Below are positions 24,836 to 34,267 of a DNA stretch of 64,000 bases, one piece after another (position 1 is the first letter of the stretch; each line of letters starts with the position of its first letter). Position numbers and translations under genes: made by a program. The notes below the pieces were generated by a model. That model saw only the letters and a list, made by a program, of their open reading frames with translations, did not search any database and had not been told where the DNA came from. Source of the stretch: Clostridia bacterium (GTDB lineage Bacteria > Bacillota > Clostridia > CAKSNL01 > HGM11501); NCBI GenBank assembly GCA_017411325.1, contig JAFQQJ010000015.1, forward strand, positions 1 to 64,000, in the 5' to 3' direction.

Positions 24836-27409
24836 ATGATGAAAAAAATAATAGCAATACTTTCAGCAATTTCAATTATTTTCACACTTTTAACTGTGAC
24901 ATCCTTTGCCGCAGGCAGTGAAATTCCTTATAATTCATCCTGGGTTGTTACCGAAAGCTCGCATTTTGGCAACAACAATGCAACACTTTGCTTTGACGAT
25001 AAACAGACATCCTACTGGCACTCATCATATACAGTTGTAGACGGTAAGGTTGCATCAAAGGTTGAATGTCCTCACACAATAACCGTTGATTTCGGTGAAA
25101 CATTAGAGGTTTCCGGTTGGAGATACACTCCCAGAACTGACAATAGTAACGGTACTTTTAAGACATATAACATTTATGCATCCGAAGACGGTACTACCTT
25201 CAAGAAGATTTTCGAGGGTGCATTTGAATACGCAGGCTCTGCAAAGGATTTTACACCTTCCGAGGCTTCCTGGGGCAACGTTTCAATGAGAGCGATAAAA
25301 ATCGAAATAGTTTCATCCATATCAAATTATGGAACCTGCGCTGAAATTGATTTTCTCACCGGTACAAGCGGAACAAAAATTGAAAATGGTGAAATCTATA
25401 AGGGAGAAGAAACTCCCAAGGCTGATGAAAAGAAGGAAGAAGTAACATTCGGCGAAATTGGAACACTTATTCCCACAAATTCATCCTGGACCATTACCGA
25501 AAGCACACATTTCGGTAACAACAAGGCAACACTTTGCTTTGATGGTAACGCAAAATCTTACTGGCACACTTTATATACAGTTGAAGACGGTAAGGTTGCG
25601 TCCAAGGTTGAATGCCCCCATACAATAACTGTTGATTTCGGTGAAACACTTAAAGTTTCAGGTTGGAGATATACCCCCAGAACCGATAATGCATCAGGTA
25701 CAATTACAAAGTACAACATCTATGCATCTGAAGACGGCAGCACATTTACCAAAATTTACGAAGGTGCATTCGAATACAAACCCGGCCCTGCAGCGGATTA
25801 TAAGCCCTCTGTAGCTTCCTGGGGCGATGTTTCCATGAGAGCAATAAAAATCGAAGCTACCGCAACTATCTCCGGCTACGGCACCTGTGCTGAGATTGAT
25901 TTCTTAACAGGCGGCAGCGGAGATGCAATAAAAGGTGGAGACTCCTATAAAGAGCAGTCAGGAACTACATCTAAGGTAGAAACCACTCCTGCTGAAAAGA
26001 ATGAAGAGACAAATACGGATGACGTAAAGAAAGCATCCAACGGAACACCCATGCTTGACAGAACAGGCTGGAGTGCGACTGTTAACTCTGAAATGGGAGC
26101 TTGCGTAAATAAAATCTTTGACGGTAAAATCAATACCTACTGGCACTCCAAATATACATTCGAGGGTGCAACTGTGACAGGTCACGACAATCCTCCTTAC
26201 TTCCTTGAAGTAACACTTCCCGAAGCAAAGTATACTTCCGGTATAATTCTTTCTCCCAGAACAGATAACTCAAACGGACGTATTCTTACAACCGATATTC
26301 TTGTTTCTGATTCTGACGACGGCGAATTTTACTGCATTTATGAGGACTATGAGTTTGACAACACAGGAATAGAGAAAGAAATTCTTTTCGCATCAAACAT
26401 CCTTGTTAAAAAGGTTAAGCTTGAAATTAATGTTACTGCAGGCGGTTATGGTACTTTGGCAGAATTTTATCTTCTTACTGAAAATGAGAAATTTAATAAA
26501 GTATCCTATGATGAATTCAAGACAAATGAAGATGCAAACAGACTTTATAAGCTTAATGCTTCAAATATGAGAGCTGAATGCGATTATGCTCACTGGGCAA
26601 CCAATCACGTAAACAATATACTTGACGGAAATCCCACAAGCTTCTGGCAGACAGAGCAGGTTCCTAACGGTACAATTCCTCCCACACTTAAAATTGATTT
26701 AGGTTCTGTTCAGACTTTCTCAAGATTTGATTATACCCCCAGACAGTCTGCTGACTGCCACGGTTATTGGTATGTAATTAATCTCTGGGGCAGTATTGAC
26801 GGAGAAAACTGGGATATAATAGAAGAGGGAATAGATTGCGGAGAAAAGACCACAAACACATTTATTTACAACTTTGAAGTTCCCGCTACTGCAAGATATC
26901 TTGAAATTGAATTCGTTGAATTTAATGCCCAGCGAATTTCCTGTGCAGAGCTTGTGTTCTACCAGACAAAGGCTGACCGTGATGCATCAGGTGCAGGTCT
27001 TTCCGAGAAGTACGAACTCAAGATAGGCTCAAACACAATCAAGGTTACAAAGGGTGAAGAATCCTACGAAAAGACTATTGATGTTGCTCCTTACATTGTA
27101 AACGGCTCAACATTAATTCCTCTTCGTGGCTTGCTTGAAGAAATGGGCGCAGAAATCGGATGGGAAGCAGCGAAGGAAAAGGTACATATCACAAAGGGTA
27201 ACTTAAAGCTTACACTTCAGATATGGAACAAGCTTGTATATGCTGACGATCCGAGATTCGGTGAGATAAGATATACGCTTCTTAACTATCCCGTTATCAA
27301 CAATTCAAGAACATTCATTCCCGTACGTTTCGTATCCGAACAGCTCGGCTATAACGTGGCCTGGGATGGTGCAACACAGACAATTACAATAACATCAGTA
27401 ACAGAATAA
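24836..27409 (+). CDS. Secreted multi-discoidin protein with stalk domain (B3)
   Basis: 857 residues, the longest B protein. Signal peptide (1-~24, ending FAA). F5/8C-like domains lie at ~27-170 and ~209-352 (an internal duplication with 546-bp period; both read ESxHFGNNxATLCFD), ~395-545 and ~553-715. Linkers are Lys/Glu/Thr-rich (KADEKKEE, PAEKNEETNTDD). The stalk domain (~725-857) carries NGSTLIPLRGLLEEMG and NSRTFIPVRFVSEQLG. The fourth discoidin keeps the locus-wide TPRQSADCHGYW motif. No catalytic motif is recognised. ATG at 24836 or the next codon follows AAAGGAGG. A strong terminator closes the unit. Confidence 0.85.
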   Translation: MMKKIIAILSAISIIFTLLTVTSFAAGSEIPYNSSWVVTESSHFGNNNATLCFDDKQTSYWHSSYTVVDGKVASKVECPHTITVDFGETLEVSGWRYTPRTDNSNGTFKTYNIYASEDGTTFKKIFEGAFEYAGSAKDFTPSEASWGNVSMRAIKIEIVSSISNYGTCAEIDFLTGTSGTKIENGEIYKGEETPKADEKKEEVTFGEIGTLIPTNSSWTITESTHFGNNKATLCFDGNAKSYWHTLYTVEDGKVASKVECPHTITVDFGETLKVSGWRYTPRTDNASGTITKYNIYASEDGSTFTKIYEGAFEYKPGPAADYKPSVASWGDVSMRAIKIEATATISGYGTCAEIDFLTGGSGDAIKGGDSYKEQSGTTSKVETTPAEKNEETNTDDVKKASNGTPMLDRTGWSATVNSEMGACVNKIFDGKINTYWHSKYTFEGATVTGHDNPPYFLEVTLPEAKYTSGIILSPRTDNSNGRILTTDILVSDSDDGEFYCIYEDYEFDNTGIEKEILFASNILVKKVKLEINVTAGGYGTLAEFYLLTENEKFNKVSYDEFKTNEDANRLYKLNASNMRAECDYAHWATNHVNNILDGNPTSFWQTEQVPNGTIPPTLKIDLGSVQTFSRFDYTPRQSADCHGYWYVINLWGSIDGENWDIIEEGIDCGEKTTNTFIYNFEVPATARYLEIEFVEFNAQRISCAELVFYQTKADRDASGAGLSEKYELKIGSNTIKVTKGEESYEKTIDVAPYIVNGSTLIPLRGLLEEMGAEIGWEAAKEKVHITKGNLKLTLQIWNKLVYADDPRFGEIRYTLLNYPVINNSRTFIPVRFVSEQLGYNVAWDGATQTITITSVTE

Positions 27410-27421
27410 TTAGTTACAACC

Positions 27422-27455
27422 AAAGCCTCAGGGAGAAATCCCTGAGGCTTTTTTC
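27422..27455 (+). terminator. Terminator of cassette 3
   Basis: A perfect 13-bp stem (AAAGCCTCAGGGA), GAAA loop and a T6 tail, 12 nt after the B3 stop. Confidence 0.95.
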
Positions 27456-27473
27456 TTACATTCAAAGCTGAAA

Positions 27474-27503
27474 AATCGCAACTTTGTCATAGTTAATAGC
27501 AAC
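27474..27503 (+). promoter_or_regulatory. Direct-repeat operator upstream of the putative TIM-barrel hydrolase
   Basis: AATCGCAAC (27474-27482) and AATAGCAAC (27495-27503) repeat with exact 21-bp spacing, followed by T-rich similarity (TTTG/TTTT). The pair ends 9 bp before the -35. Confidence 0.5.
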
Positions 27504-27512
27504 ATTTTTATA

Positions 27513-27541
27513 TTGAAATCGATATTTTCGTATGCTATAAT
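27513..27541 (+). promoter_or_regulatory. Promoter of the putative TIM-barrel hydrolase
   Basis: TTGAAA (27513-27518), 17-bp spacer, TATAAT (27536-27541). The leader is about 100 nt and contains a hairpin. Confidence 0.75.
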
Positions 27542-27573
27542 GATTCCATCAGGTAGAAATTTACAGAATGTAG

Positions 27574-27593
27574 GGCAGGGGCTTGCTCCTGCC
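27574..27593 (+). other. GC-rich hairpin in the leader of the TIM-barrel hydrolase
   Basis: GGCAGG and CCTGCC enclose GGCTTGCT. It sits in the otherwise unexplained 5' leader and resembles short intergenic repeat hairpins. No known riboswitch is recognised. Confidence 0.5.
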
Positions 27594-27646
27594 GAAAAAT
27601 GCGGAACGAGCACGGATGCTATAATGCTATACAAGGGAGGGAACTT

Positions 27647-28915
27647 ATGCTTAAAAAAGAGAGAATCAGAATAGGTGCGTACAGTCCTGTTTTAACCTTT
27701 GACGAGGAGCATGTAAAAATGCTTTCTGAAGCCGGAGTTGACTTTGCCATATATTTAATGGATCACGTTGATGTTATTCCCGATGAATACAAGGAAAAAA
27801 TACTTCGCTGGATGGAAAAGTACAACATTGAGGCGGCGTTAAGAGATGCAACTATTGACAAGGTTATAAACAATGCCAACGTGGCAGACCTTAACAATAT
27901 TGATAAAATGTTCTTTAAGGATTCGCCTTCCTTTGCGGCATATTGCTTTATGGACGAGCCCGGAATGGTTCATTTTGACATACTGGGCGAGGAAGCTAAA
28001 AAATTCAAGGAAGCTTTTCCCGGCAAAGAAGTTTACTTAAATCTCCTCCCGATGTATGCAAACAATACTCAGCTTAAAAACGGCGCCTGGGGAACCGGCG
28101 ACGATACTTTTCCCGAAGGGTGTGAGCCTTATGAGGTATATCTTGACGAGTTCGTGAAAAAAGTAGATGTTAACCACATCGGGGTTGATATTTACCCTTG
28201 TATGAAAAGACCGTGCAAGGATAATCCCGAAAGCTTCCCCGATAAATTTGTTCCTTATACCTATAACCGATATTTAAGAAGTATAGAGGCTGTGGCGGAC
28301 AAGTGCAGAGAATCGGGAAGGGAGCTATGGACTTGCGTTCAGACCTGCTCGGATTTAAGAAATTTCCGTGCAATAAATCCATCGGAGCTAAGGTGGCAGA
28401 CATACACAATGCTTTCTTTCGGCGCAACGGCAATCATCTATTTCATTTTCTCGTCAAGAAACGGATGTAAGGGCTGTATACTTGATGAAGACGGAAATCC
28501 TACGGAGCTTTTCTATGCCTCTTCAAAGATGTGCAAAGGACTTAAAAAGATTTCAGATTTATATTGCGGCTTCAAAAATGTCGGTGCATTTACAATAGGT
28601 TATGACGAAGCAGAAACACCCTATCTTTATCTTAAAAATCCTTATGATGTAAATGATTTCGGTGTTATTTCCGATATCGAAACAAACACGCCACTCCTTA
28701 TCGGCTGTTTCGAAAAAAAGGACGATAAGGGCAAAGCCTTTACAATTGTAAATCAGCAGGACTGGGCAGAACCTAAGGATTCTGTTATAAAAATGAAAAT
28801 TGACGGCAAGGTTACGAAGTATTACGATGGTGAGCCGGAAGTTATGAAGTCGGAAAACGGCGTATATGAATTTAATATCGCCCAGGGCGACGGCGTTTTT
28901 GTTACAGTAGAATAA
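27647..28915 (+). CDS. Putative TIM-barrel glycoside hydrolase, family unassigned, cytoplasmic
   Basis: 422 residues with no signal peptide. The first ~310 residues read as a barrel: IRIGAYSPVLTFDEEHVKML, AYCFMDEPG (a strand-4-like Glu typical of retaining clan-A hydrolases), VNHIGVDIYPC, LWTCVQT and a late FGATAIIYFIFSS strand. The last ~100 residues form an all-beta domain (AFTIVNQQDW, VTKYYDGEPEV). The DEPG motif and the beta tail resemble GH42/GH5-type proteins, but I cannot place the family. ATG at 27647 is chosen because GGGAGGGAA lies 7-13 nt upstream; the longer frame from 27599 has no ribosome site. It stands alone between cassettes 3 and 4. Confidence 0.6.
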   Translation: MLKKERIRIGAYSPVLTFDEEHVKMLSEAGVDFAIYLMDHVDVIPDEYKEKILRWMEKYNIEAALRDATIDKVINNANVADLNNIDKMFFKDSPSFAAYCFMDEPGMVHFDILGEEAKKFKEAFPGKEVYLNLLPMYANNTQLKNGAWGTGDDTFPEGCEPYEVYLDEFVKKVDVNHIGVDIYPCMKRPCKDNPESFPDKFVPYTYNRYLRSIEAVADKCRESGRELWTCVQTCSDLRNFRAINPSELRWQTYTMLSFGATAIIYFIFSSRNGCKGCILDEDGNPTELFYASSKMCKGLKKISDLYCGFKNVGAFTIGYDEAETPYLYLKNPYDVNDFGVISDIETNTPLLIGCFEKKDDKGKAFTIVNQQDWAEPKDSVIKMKIDGKVTKYYDGEPEVMKSENGVYEFNIAQGDGVFVTVE

Positions 28916-28918
28916 TCG

Positions 28919-28954
28919 TGTCCGAAAAGTACAAATAAATGTCCGAAAGGTACA
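28919..28954 (+). promoter_or_regulatory. Direct-repeat operator of cassette 4
   Basis: TGTCCGAAAAGTACA (28919-28933) and TGTCCGAAAGGTACA (28940-28954) match at 14 of 15 positions with 21-bp spacing. The second copy directly abuts the -35 hexamer, the class II activator position used by many AraC proteins. This is the cleanest operator in the locus. Confidence 0.78.
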
Positions 28955-28983
28955 TTTACAACAAGTGTGTTTTAAGATATAAT
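28955..28983 (+). promoter_or_regulatory. Promoter of cassette 4
   Basis: TTTACA (28955-28960), 17-bp spacer, TATAAT (28978-28983). Confidence 0.87.
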
Positions 28984-29011
28984 ATTAAGAACAATAAAAG
29001 GAGGAATAAAA

Positions 29012-31753
29012 ATGGTGAAAAGACTTATTTCTGCATTGCTTGCACTTCTTATGCTTTTCTCAATGGCGTTTGTAATTAATGCAGAAGAAACAAAAACCTA
29101 TACCAAGGCAGACATAACTGAGAATGTTTCTGTCTTAAAGGTAGATGGGGAGTATTTTACCCTCAATACAAAAATGTCTTATTTCGGGATTAAAAATGTA
29201 GACCTGACAGGTGTTAAAGCCATAGGTTTAACCGGAACTTGCACAATTTCAGGTGGCGAAAATGCGGAAATTTTCCGTATTAAAATTGACGATCCTTTCG
29301 GAAAAGCCATCGGCTTTGTTGCATTCAATGAAAACTCAGGTTCTTCCGACGTTACAGTTTACGGAAACATTTCCGAAGTAACGGGCGTTCATACACTTTA
29401 TTTTGCAACTACCACAACAAAGAATACCGATAACTGGAAATTAAAATCTATTAGCTTAAGCAATACTCTGTTAGAAACAGAAAAAGCTGTGCCTGATTCT
29501 GCGATTGTTGATACCTTTGCAGATACTTGGGTTGCAACAGATAGCTATGGAAGAAAAGTGGCAGACTTTGAAGAAGTTGGTCCCGTTAAAGAGGGAACAC
29601 GTAAGGTTTTGATGTTCTATCATAACTGGCATACAGGAACAAGCAGTAACTACAATCAGGTTGTTCCGGACATTCTGAAAAAAGCACCTGAAGCACGCTA
29701 TGACTTCACACACGAGGCGTGGGGAAATCATATGAGTAAGTATTACTGGGGAGAACCCGTTTTCGGTTTCTATACAAGCAGTGATTACTGGGTATACCGT
29801 AAACAGGCGGAGCTTTTTGCAACCGCAGGCGTTGATGCGCTGGTGCTTGACTATACCAATGCGGGACTTTGCTTTGTTCAGCCTATGAAGGTTATGTTTG
29901 ATGCCCTGGCAGATGCAAAGGCTGAAGGCGTAAATGTACCCAAGGTTACATCCTATAACGGTATGGCGCATACAAATGAAAACAGCTATGATGAAATGAT
30001 GACACTTTATTACAACATTTATATGAATGAAAAATACCGTGATTTGTGGTTCCACTGGGAAGGTAAGCCCTTTGTTGCGGGATATGCTCCTACTAAAACT
30101 AAGATAACAACAAAAGATGCGGACATAGTGGAAACAAAAAATCTTATTGAAGAGCTTTTCACATACAGATATCATGGTGAGAGAAAACAGTCCGAGGGAT
30201 ATTTAGACGATATTTCCTGGCTTGATGGTTATCCTCAGCCTCTTCGCGGAATAGAAAGAGCTGACGGAAGAGTCGAATCTATTTCCGTCGGAGTGGCTTT
30301 AAATGAGTCCACAATCGACAAGGGTGCAAAGACAGGCGTATTTTCCGACCCCTATTCTCAGGGACGAGGCTTTTCCAAGGCATTCGGCGAAGACTATTCT
30401 GCCGATAACGGAAGAAAGGCATACTTCTTCCGTGAGCAGGCAGCCTTGGCTCTCAGTGTTGACCCCGCAATGGTTATGATTGACGGCTGGAACGAATGGA
30501 CAACTCCCAAATATTCCGACTACAAGGGACATAAGGTTGCCTTTGTTGACCTTTTTGACGAAGAAAACAGCCGTGACTTTGAGCCTACAAGAAATTACAT
30601 AAAGGACGACTATTACAACCTTCTTTGCGACTTTGTGAGAAAATATAAGGGAGTTCGTCCTGCTCCCATAGCAAGCGAAAAGGTAACGATTGATATTAAC
30701 GGTGATGCATCGGCATGGGATGTAGTTTCTCCCGAATATATCAATTATACCGGTCAGTATGAGCGTGATGCATACGGATTTAAGGATACTGCGACAAACC
30801 AAAACATTCACTACACAACAAAGGTGAATAATGCGGTTATATCATCCAAGGTTGCAAGAGACGATAATAATTTCTACTTATATGCAAAGACAGTTAAAAA
30901 TATCACAACCGACAACGAAGGCTGGATGAACCTTTACATAAATGCGGACAGAAACTATGCTACAGGCTGGGAAAGCTATGACTATGCCGTAAACAAGCTT
31001 GGTGCAGGTACTGTTTCAAAATACGAAAACGGAGCATGGAGCGTGATAGGTAACGCCGAATACAAGGTTTCGGGCAACGTTTTACAGATGTCTTTGCCTA
31101 AAGCATTAATTGGCGAAACAGGCGTAGCTGACTTTGAATTTAAGTGGGTAGATTCTGTAACATCCGATGACCTTCTTGACTTCTATTCCGAAGGTAGCGT
31201 TGCACCCACAGGAAGATTTAACTACCTCTATACAGAAATAGAGCAGACCGCTTTAACCGCTGATGAAAGAGCAAAGCTTGACGGTGTAACCGTAATTAAG
31301 GCAGGCTCCGAGAAAATGATAGTATCCGGAGGAAAAATGCCTGTTTATGAGGCTGATACAAGAGTTACCGCTTTTGAATCAAACGGAACACTTTACGTTC
31401 CTTTCAAGACATACGAAGAAATTTTAGGATACGGACTTTCAAAGGTTGAATACGATTCCGAACAGAATATCGTTCACCTTTCGAGACACGATTTGTCAGA
31501 AGACTATAAGGAAATCACCAACAAGGAATGGACATATAACGTAATCGGCTCACTTGAAGCAAGAAACAACGGCAGAGTTAAGACTCTGTCTGCACCTGTT
31601 GTTGTAACAGAAAACGGAATTTTCGTTCCTGTTTCATACCTTTCCGAGGTATTCGGATGGAATGTTTCAAATCTCGGAAACGGACTTTATGCAGTATCGA
31701 AAAATGCAATAGATGCATCGCTCGCAGAGAGTGTTGCGTCCCACATTCAGTAA
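29012..31753 (+). CDS. Secreted GH99/GH71-like putative glycosidase (A4)
   Basis: 913 residues. Signal peptide (1-~24, ending VINA), CBM6-like domain (KNVDLTGVKAIGL, GVHTLYFATT), barrel, CBM9-like domain (IDINGDASAWDVV; NLYINADRNYATGWESYDY), degenerate stalk ending SVASHIQ. Candidate active-site residues are E in WGEPVFGFY, D in LVLDYTN, E495 in GWNEW and the SRDFEP acids. ATG at 29012 follows AAAGGAGGAA. B4 follows after 13 nt. A4 appears closest to A2 by eye, sharing the KNVDLTGVK start and the same C-terminal phrase, which suggests a fairly recent duplication of a whole A-B unit. Confidence 0.8.
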   Translation: MVKRLISALLALLMLFSMAFVINAEETKTYTKADITENVSVLKVDGEYFTLNTKMSYFGIKNVDLTGVKAIGLTGTCTISGGENAEIFRIKIDDPFGKAIGFVAFNENSGSSDVTVYGNISEVTGVHTLYFATTTTKNTDNWKLKSISLSNTLLETEKAVPDSAIVDTFADTWVATDSYGRKVADFEEVGPVKEGTRKVLMFYHNWHTGTSSNYNQVVPDILKKAPEARYDFTHEAWGNHMSKYYWGEPVFGFYTSSDYWVYRKQAELFATAGVDALVLDYTNAGLCFVQPMKVMFDALADAKAEGVNVPKVTSYNGMAHTNENSYDEMMTLYYNIYMNEKYRDLWFHWEGKPFVAGYAPTKTKITTKDADIVETKNLIEELFTYRYHGERKQSEGYLDDISWLDGYPQPLRGIERADGRVESISVGVALNESTIDKGAKTGVFSDPYSQGRGFSKAFGEDYSADNGRKAYFFREQAALALSVDPAMVMIDGWNEWTTPKYSDYKGHKVAFVDLFDEENSRDFEPTRNYIKDDYYNLLCDFVRKYKGVRPAPIASEKVTIDINGDASAWDVVSPEYINYTGQYERDAYGFKDTATNQNIHYTTKVNNAVISSKVARDDNNFYLYAKTVKNITTDNEGWMNLYINADRNYATGWESYDYAVNKLGAGTVSKYENGAWSVIGNAEYKVSGNVLQMSLPKALIGETGVADFEFKWVDSVTSDDLLDFYSEGSVAPTGRFNYLYTEIEQTALTADERAKLDGVTVIKAGSEKMIVSGGKMPVYEADTRVTAFESNGTLYVPFKTYEEILGYGLSKVEYDSEQNIVHLSRHDLSEDYKEITNKEWTYNVIGSLEARNNGRVKTLSAPVVVTENGIFVPVSYLSEVFGWNVSNLGNGLYAVSKNAIDASLAESVASHIQ

Positions 31754-31766
31754 GGAGGGGATAGCT

Positions 31767-34169
31767 GTGAAAAAATTATTATCTGTACTTTCAGCACTCA
31801 CATTAATATTAGCATTGTTTGCAGTTCCTTCCTTTGCGGAGGAGTATCTTGACAGAAGCGACTGGACTTTTAAGGCATCCTCAGAAATTTCCTGGGGCTT
31901 TATCGACGAAGCCTTTGACGGAAAGGCTGATACCTTCTGGCATACATTTTATAAAGCGGAAGGCTCAACCGTAACTGAAAAGGATAAGCCTCCTCATACG
32001 GTTGAAATCAACCTTCCCAAGGCGGAAAACATTTCGGGTATTGCATATTTGCCCCGCCAGGACCATCAGTCGGGAAGACTTCTTTCCTTCGAGGTTTATA
32101 TTTCGAGCTCGGGAAATGACAAGGGCGAAAAGGCGGCAACCGTTACAATTTCCGACCAGACCTCGACAGATGAAGTTAAGACTATGTTCGCTAAGACATA
32201 TTCTGCAAAGAAAATCACCATTGTTGTAACTAAGAGTGCAGGCGATATAGGAGCCTGTGCGGAGTTTAACTTTATCGGCGGAACAGACGGTGTTAAAACC
32301 GAAGAAAGCAAAGCAGAAAGCACAACAACTGCGACTCTTGATAAGTCTACCTGGACAGCAAAGGCAAGCACAGAAATCAGCTGGGGCCTTGTTGAAGAAG
32401 CATATGACGGAAAGGAAGATACCTACTGGCATACAATGTATACAGCGGAAGGCTCAACCATAACAAGCAAGGCAGAGCTTCCTCATATCCTTGAATTTAC
32501 ATTCCCGAAGGCTGAAACCGTTACCGCCGTGAAGTACCTGCCCCGTCAGGACGGACAGTCTGGACGTTGGCTTGAAGCAGAAATTTATGCGTCGCTTGAC
32601 GGCAACGGCAAGGGAGACCTTGTTACAAAAGCAACCTTTAAGCAGGAAGATGCCGCATGGCAGACCGTCAATTTTGGTAAGAGTGTAACGGCAAAGAAAA
32701 TCACCATAGTTATAACCAAATCCGCAGGCGGCCACGGTACCTGCGCGGAAATCGACTTCCTTACAAGCGCAGTTACATCGGAAAAAGAAGATAATGCTGA
32801 CGGCTACATTAAAAACGGCAAGTTTGATACATCTAAATGGCAGATAACTGCAACCAGCGAAAAAGCGGGATGGGGTGCTATTACAAAGGCTTTTGACGGA
32901 GATGCCTCCACATTCTGGCACACGCATTATGACGAGGCTGACGGTAAGATTTTAGGCCACGATATGCCTCCTTACGATGTTGATATCGTTCTTCCGGAGC
33001 TTTCCGTAATTACGGGCTTTGCCGTAACACCGAGACCCGGCAATGCGGCAGGTAAAATTAAGGCATATAAGCTTTATATGTCAAAGGAAGACGAGGGCGA
33101 ATTTACCCTTCTTATGGAAGGAACACTCCTTGGCGCAATTGCTACGGAAAAAATTGAATTCAACTGCGGTGTTGAAGCAAAGAGAATACGATTTGAGGTT
33201 TTGGAAGGTCAGGCGGGTTATGCCACAATGGCAGAGCTTGAATTCTTCCCAGGAGATTCTTCAACGCAGATTGTAGCCTTTGAAGATTTAGAAAAGACAA
33301 TGAATGAAAACTCACTTCACAAAATTGATTCTTCCGTCTTCAAGGCAGAAAACGAATTGCCCACATGGGCAAATTGCTCTGCGGGAATGGTGTTTGACGG
33401 AACTATGTCGGGACTCTGGCAGACAGACGATTTATCCGGCAGAACTGACCCTGTTATACTTTCAACAGACCTTGGTAAAGTTCATGAGTTTTCAGCTATT
33501 TCTATCACTCCCAGACAGTCGGCAGACTATCACGGTTATTGGCTTGAGTTTAATATCTGGGCAAGTGAAGACGGAGAAAATTTCGAACCCTTGGTTGAAA
33601 ATTACAGCTTTCCCAAGAGAACTCTTGACGAAAAGTTTATTCACTTTGATGAGCCAGTAAAGGCACGTTATGTTGAGTTTGAAATTACAAAATACAATGC
33701 ATACCGTGTAAGCTGCGGAGAAATTTCCTTCTGGCAGAACTACAATCAGAAAATGGCGAGCGAAGACGGCGGCAGTTTCGTTATGCAGATAGGCTCTAAG
33801 GATATTAAGGTAGAAAAGGGTGGCGAAACTTATACAAAAACCATCGACGTTGCACCTTATATCACATCTGCAGGCTCTACTCTCATTCCTTTAAGAGGAT
33901 TGTTAGAGGAAATGGGTGCTGAAATTGAGTGGATTGGTGATACACAGACAATCAAGGTTACAAAGGATTCGCTTAAAATTGAACTTCAGATTCAGAATAA
34001 GCTTGTTTACGTTGACGATCCGGTTTACGGCCTTACAATGTATACACTTACTTCTGCTCCGAGAATCAAGGATTCAAGAACCTTTATCCCTGTTCGTTTC
34101 GTATCAGAACAGCTTGGCTACACCGTAGGCTGGGACGGCGCGACACAGACCATTACAATTACAAAATAA
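31767..34169 (+). CDS. Secreted multi-discoidin protein with stalk domain (B4)
   Basis: 800 residues. Signal peptide (1-~23, ending SFA). F5/8C-like domains at ~27-163, ~190-325 (an internal duplication with 489-bp period; both read EISWGxxxEAxDGKxDTxWHT), ~340-480 and ~490-660. The stalk domain (~670-800) carries GSTLIPLRGLLEEMG and DSRTFIPVRFVSEQLG. The start is GTG at 31767 after AAGGAGGGG; the longer frame from 31713 lies inside A4. No catalytic motif is seen. Its fourth discoidin keeps SADYHGYWLEFNIW, the motif shared by all B proteins, perhaps the conserved partner- or ligand-contact face (inference). Confidence 0.85.
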   Translation: MKKLLSVLSALTLILALFAVPSFAEEYLDRSDWTFKASSEISWGFIDEAFDGKADTFWHTFYKAEGSTVTEKDKPPHTVEINLPKAENISGIAYLPRQDHQSGRLLSFEVYISSSGNDKGEKAATVTISDQTSTDEVKTMFAKTYSAKKITIVVTKSAGDIGACAEFNFIGGTDGVKTEESKAESTTTATLDKSTWTAKASTEISWGLVEEAYDGKEDTYWHTMYTAEGSTITSKAELPHILEFTFPKAETVTAVKYLPRQDGQSGRWLEAEIYASLDGNGKGDLVTKATFKQEDAAWQTVNFGKSVTAKKITIVITKSAGGHGTCAEIDFLTSAVTSEKEDNADGYIKNGKFDTSKWQITATSEKAGWGAITKAFDGDASTFWHTHYDEADGKILGHDMPPYDVDIVLPELSVITGFAVTPRPGNAAGKIKAYKLYMSKEDEGEFTLLMEGTLLGAIATEKIEFNCGVEAKRIRFEVLEGQAGYATMAELEFFPGDSSTQIVAFEDLEKTMNENSLHKIDSSVFKAENELPTWANCSAGMVFDGTMSGLWQTDDLSGRTDPVILSTDLGKVHEFSAISITPRQSADYHGYWLEFNIWASEDGENFEPLVENYSFPKRTLDEKFIHFDEPVKARYVEFEITKYNAYRVSCGEISFWQNYNQKMASEDGGSFVMQIGSKDIKVEKGGETYTKTIDVAPYITSAGSTLIPLRGLLEEMGAEIEWIGDTQTIKVTKDSLKIELQIQNKLVYVDDPVYGLTMYTLTSAPRIKDSRTFIPVRFVSEQLGYTVGWDGATQTITITK

Positions 34170-34174
34170 AAAGG

Positions 34175-34207
34175 AAAGCGGCATTTACTTATGTTAAATG
34201 CCGCTTT
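34175..34207 (+). terminator. Hairpin after B4, probable terminator
   Basis: A 12-bp perfect stem (AAAGCGGCATTT) with 9-nt loop lies just after the stop. The following sequence is CAATTGACA rather than a T run, so termination may be inefficient. Confidence 0.55.
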
Positions 34208-34210
34208 CAA

Positions 34211-34239
34211 TTGACATATAATTTAATATATGGTAGAAT
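34211..34239 (+). promoter_or_regulatory. Promoter of the second GH43-like gene
   Basis: TTGACA (34211-34216), 17-bp spacer, TAGAAT (34234-34239), three bases after the hairpin. No operator-like repeat is seen. Confidence 0.8.
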
Positions 34240-34267
34240 TCAAGAAATAAGAAAAGGAGGAAACAAA

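Noticed and set aside
29471-30175. 234-residue antisense open frame in A4, and similar ones in A1, B4, the 6614-8062 GH43-like gene and PFOR
   Set aside because: All are opposite to conserved domains, have no promoter or ribosome site, and look like shadows.
34175-34239. Riboswitch or attenuator between B4 and the second GH43-like gene
   Set aside because: The hairpin lies before the promoter rather than in the leader, so it belongs to the end of the B4 transcript.
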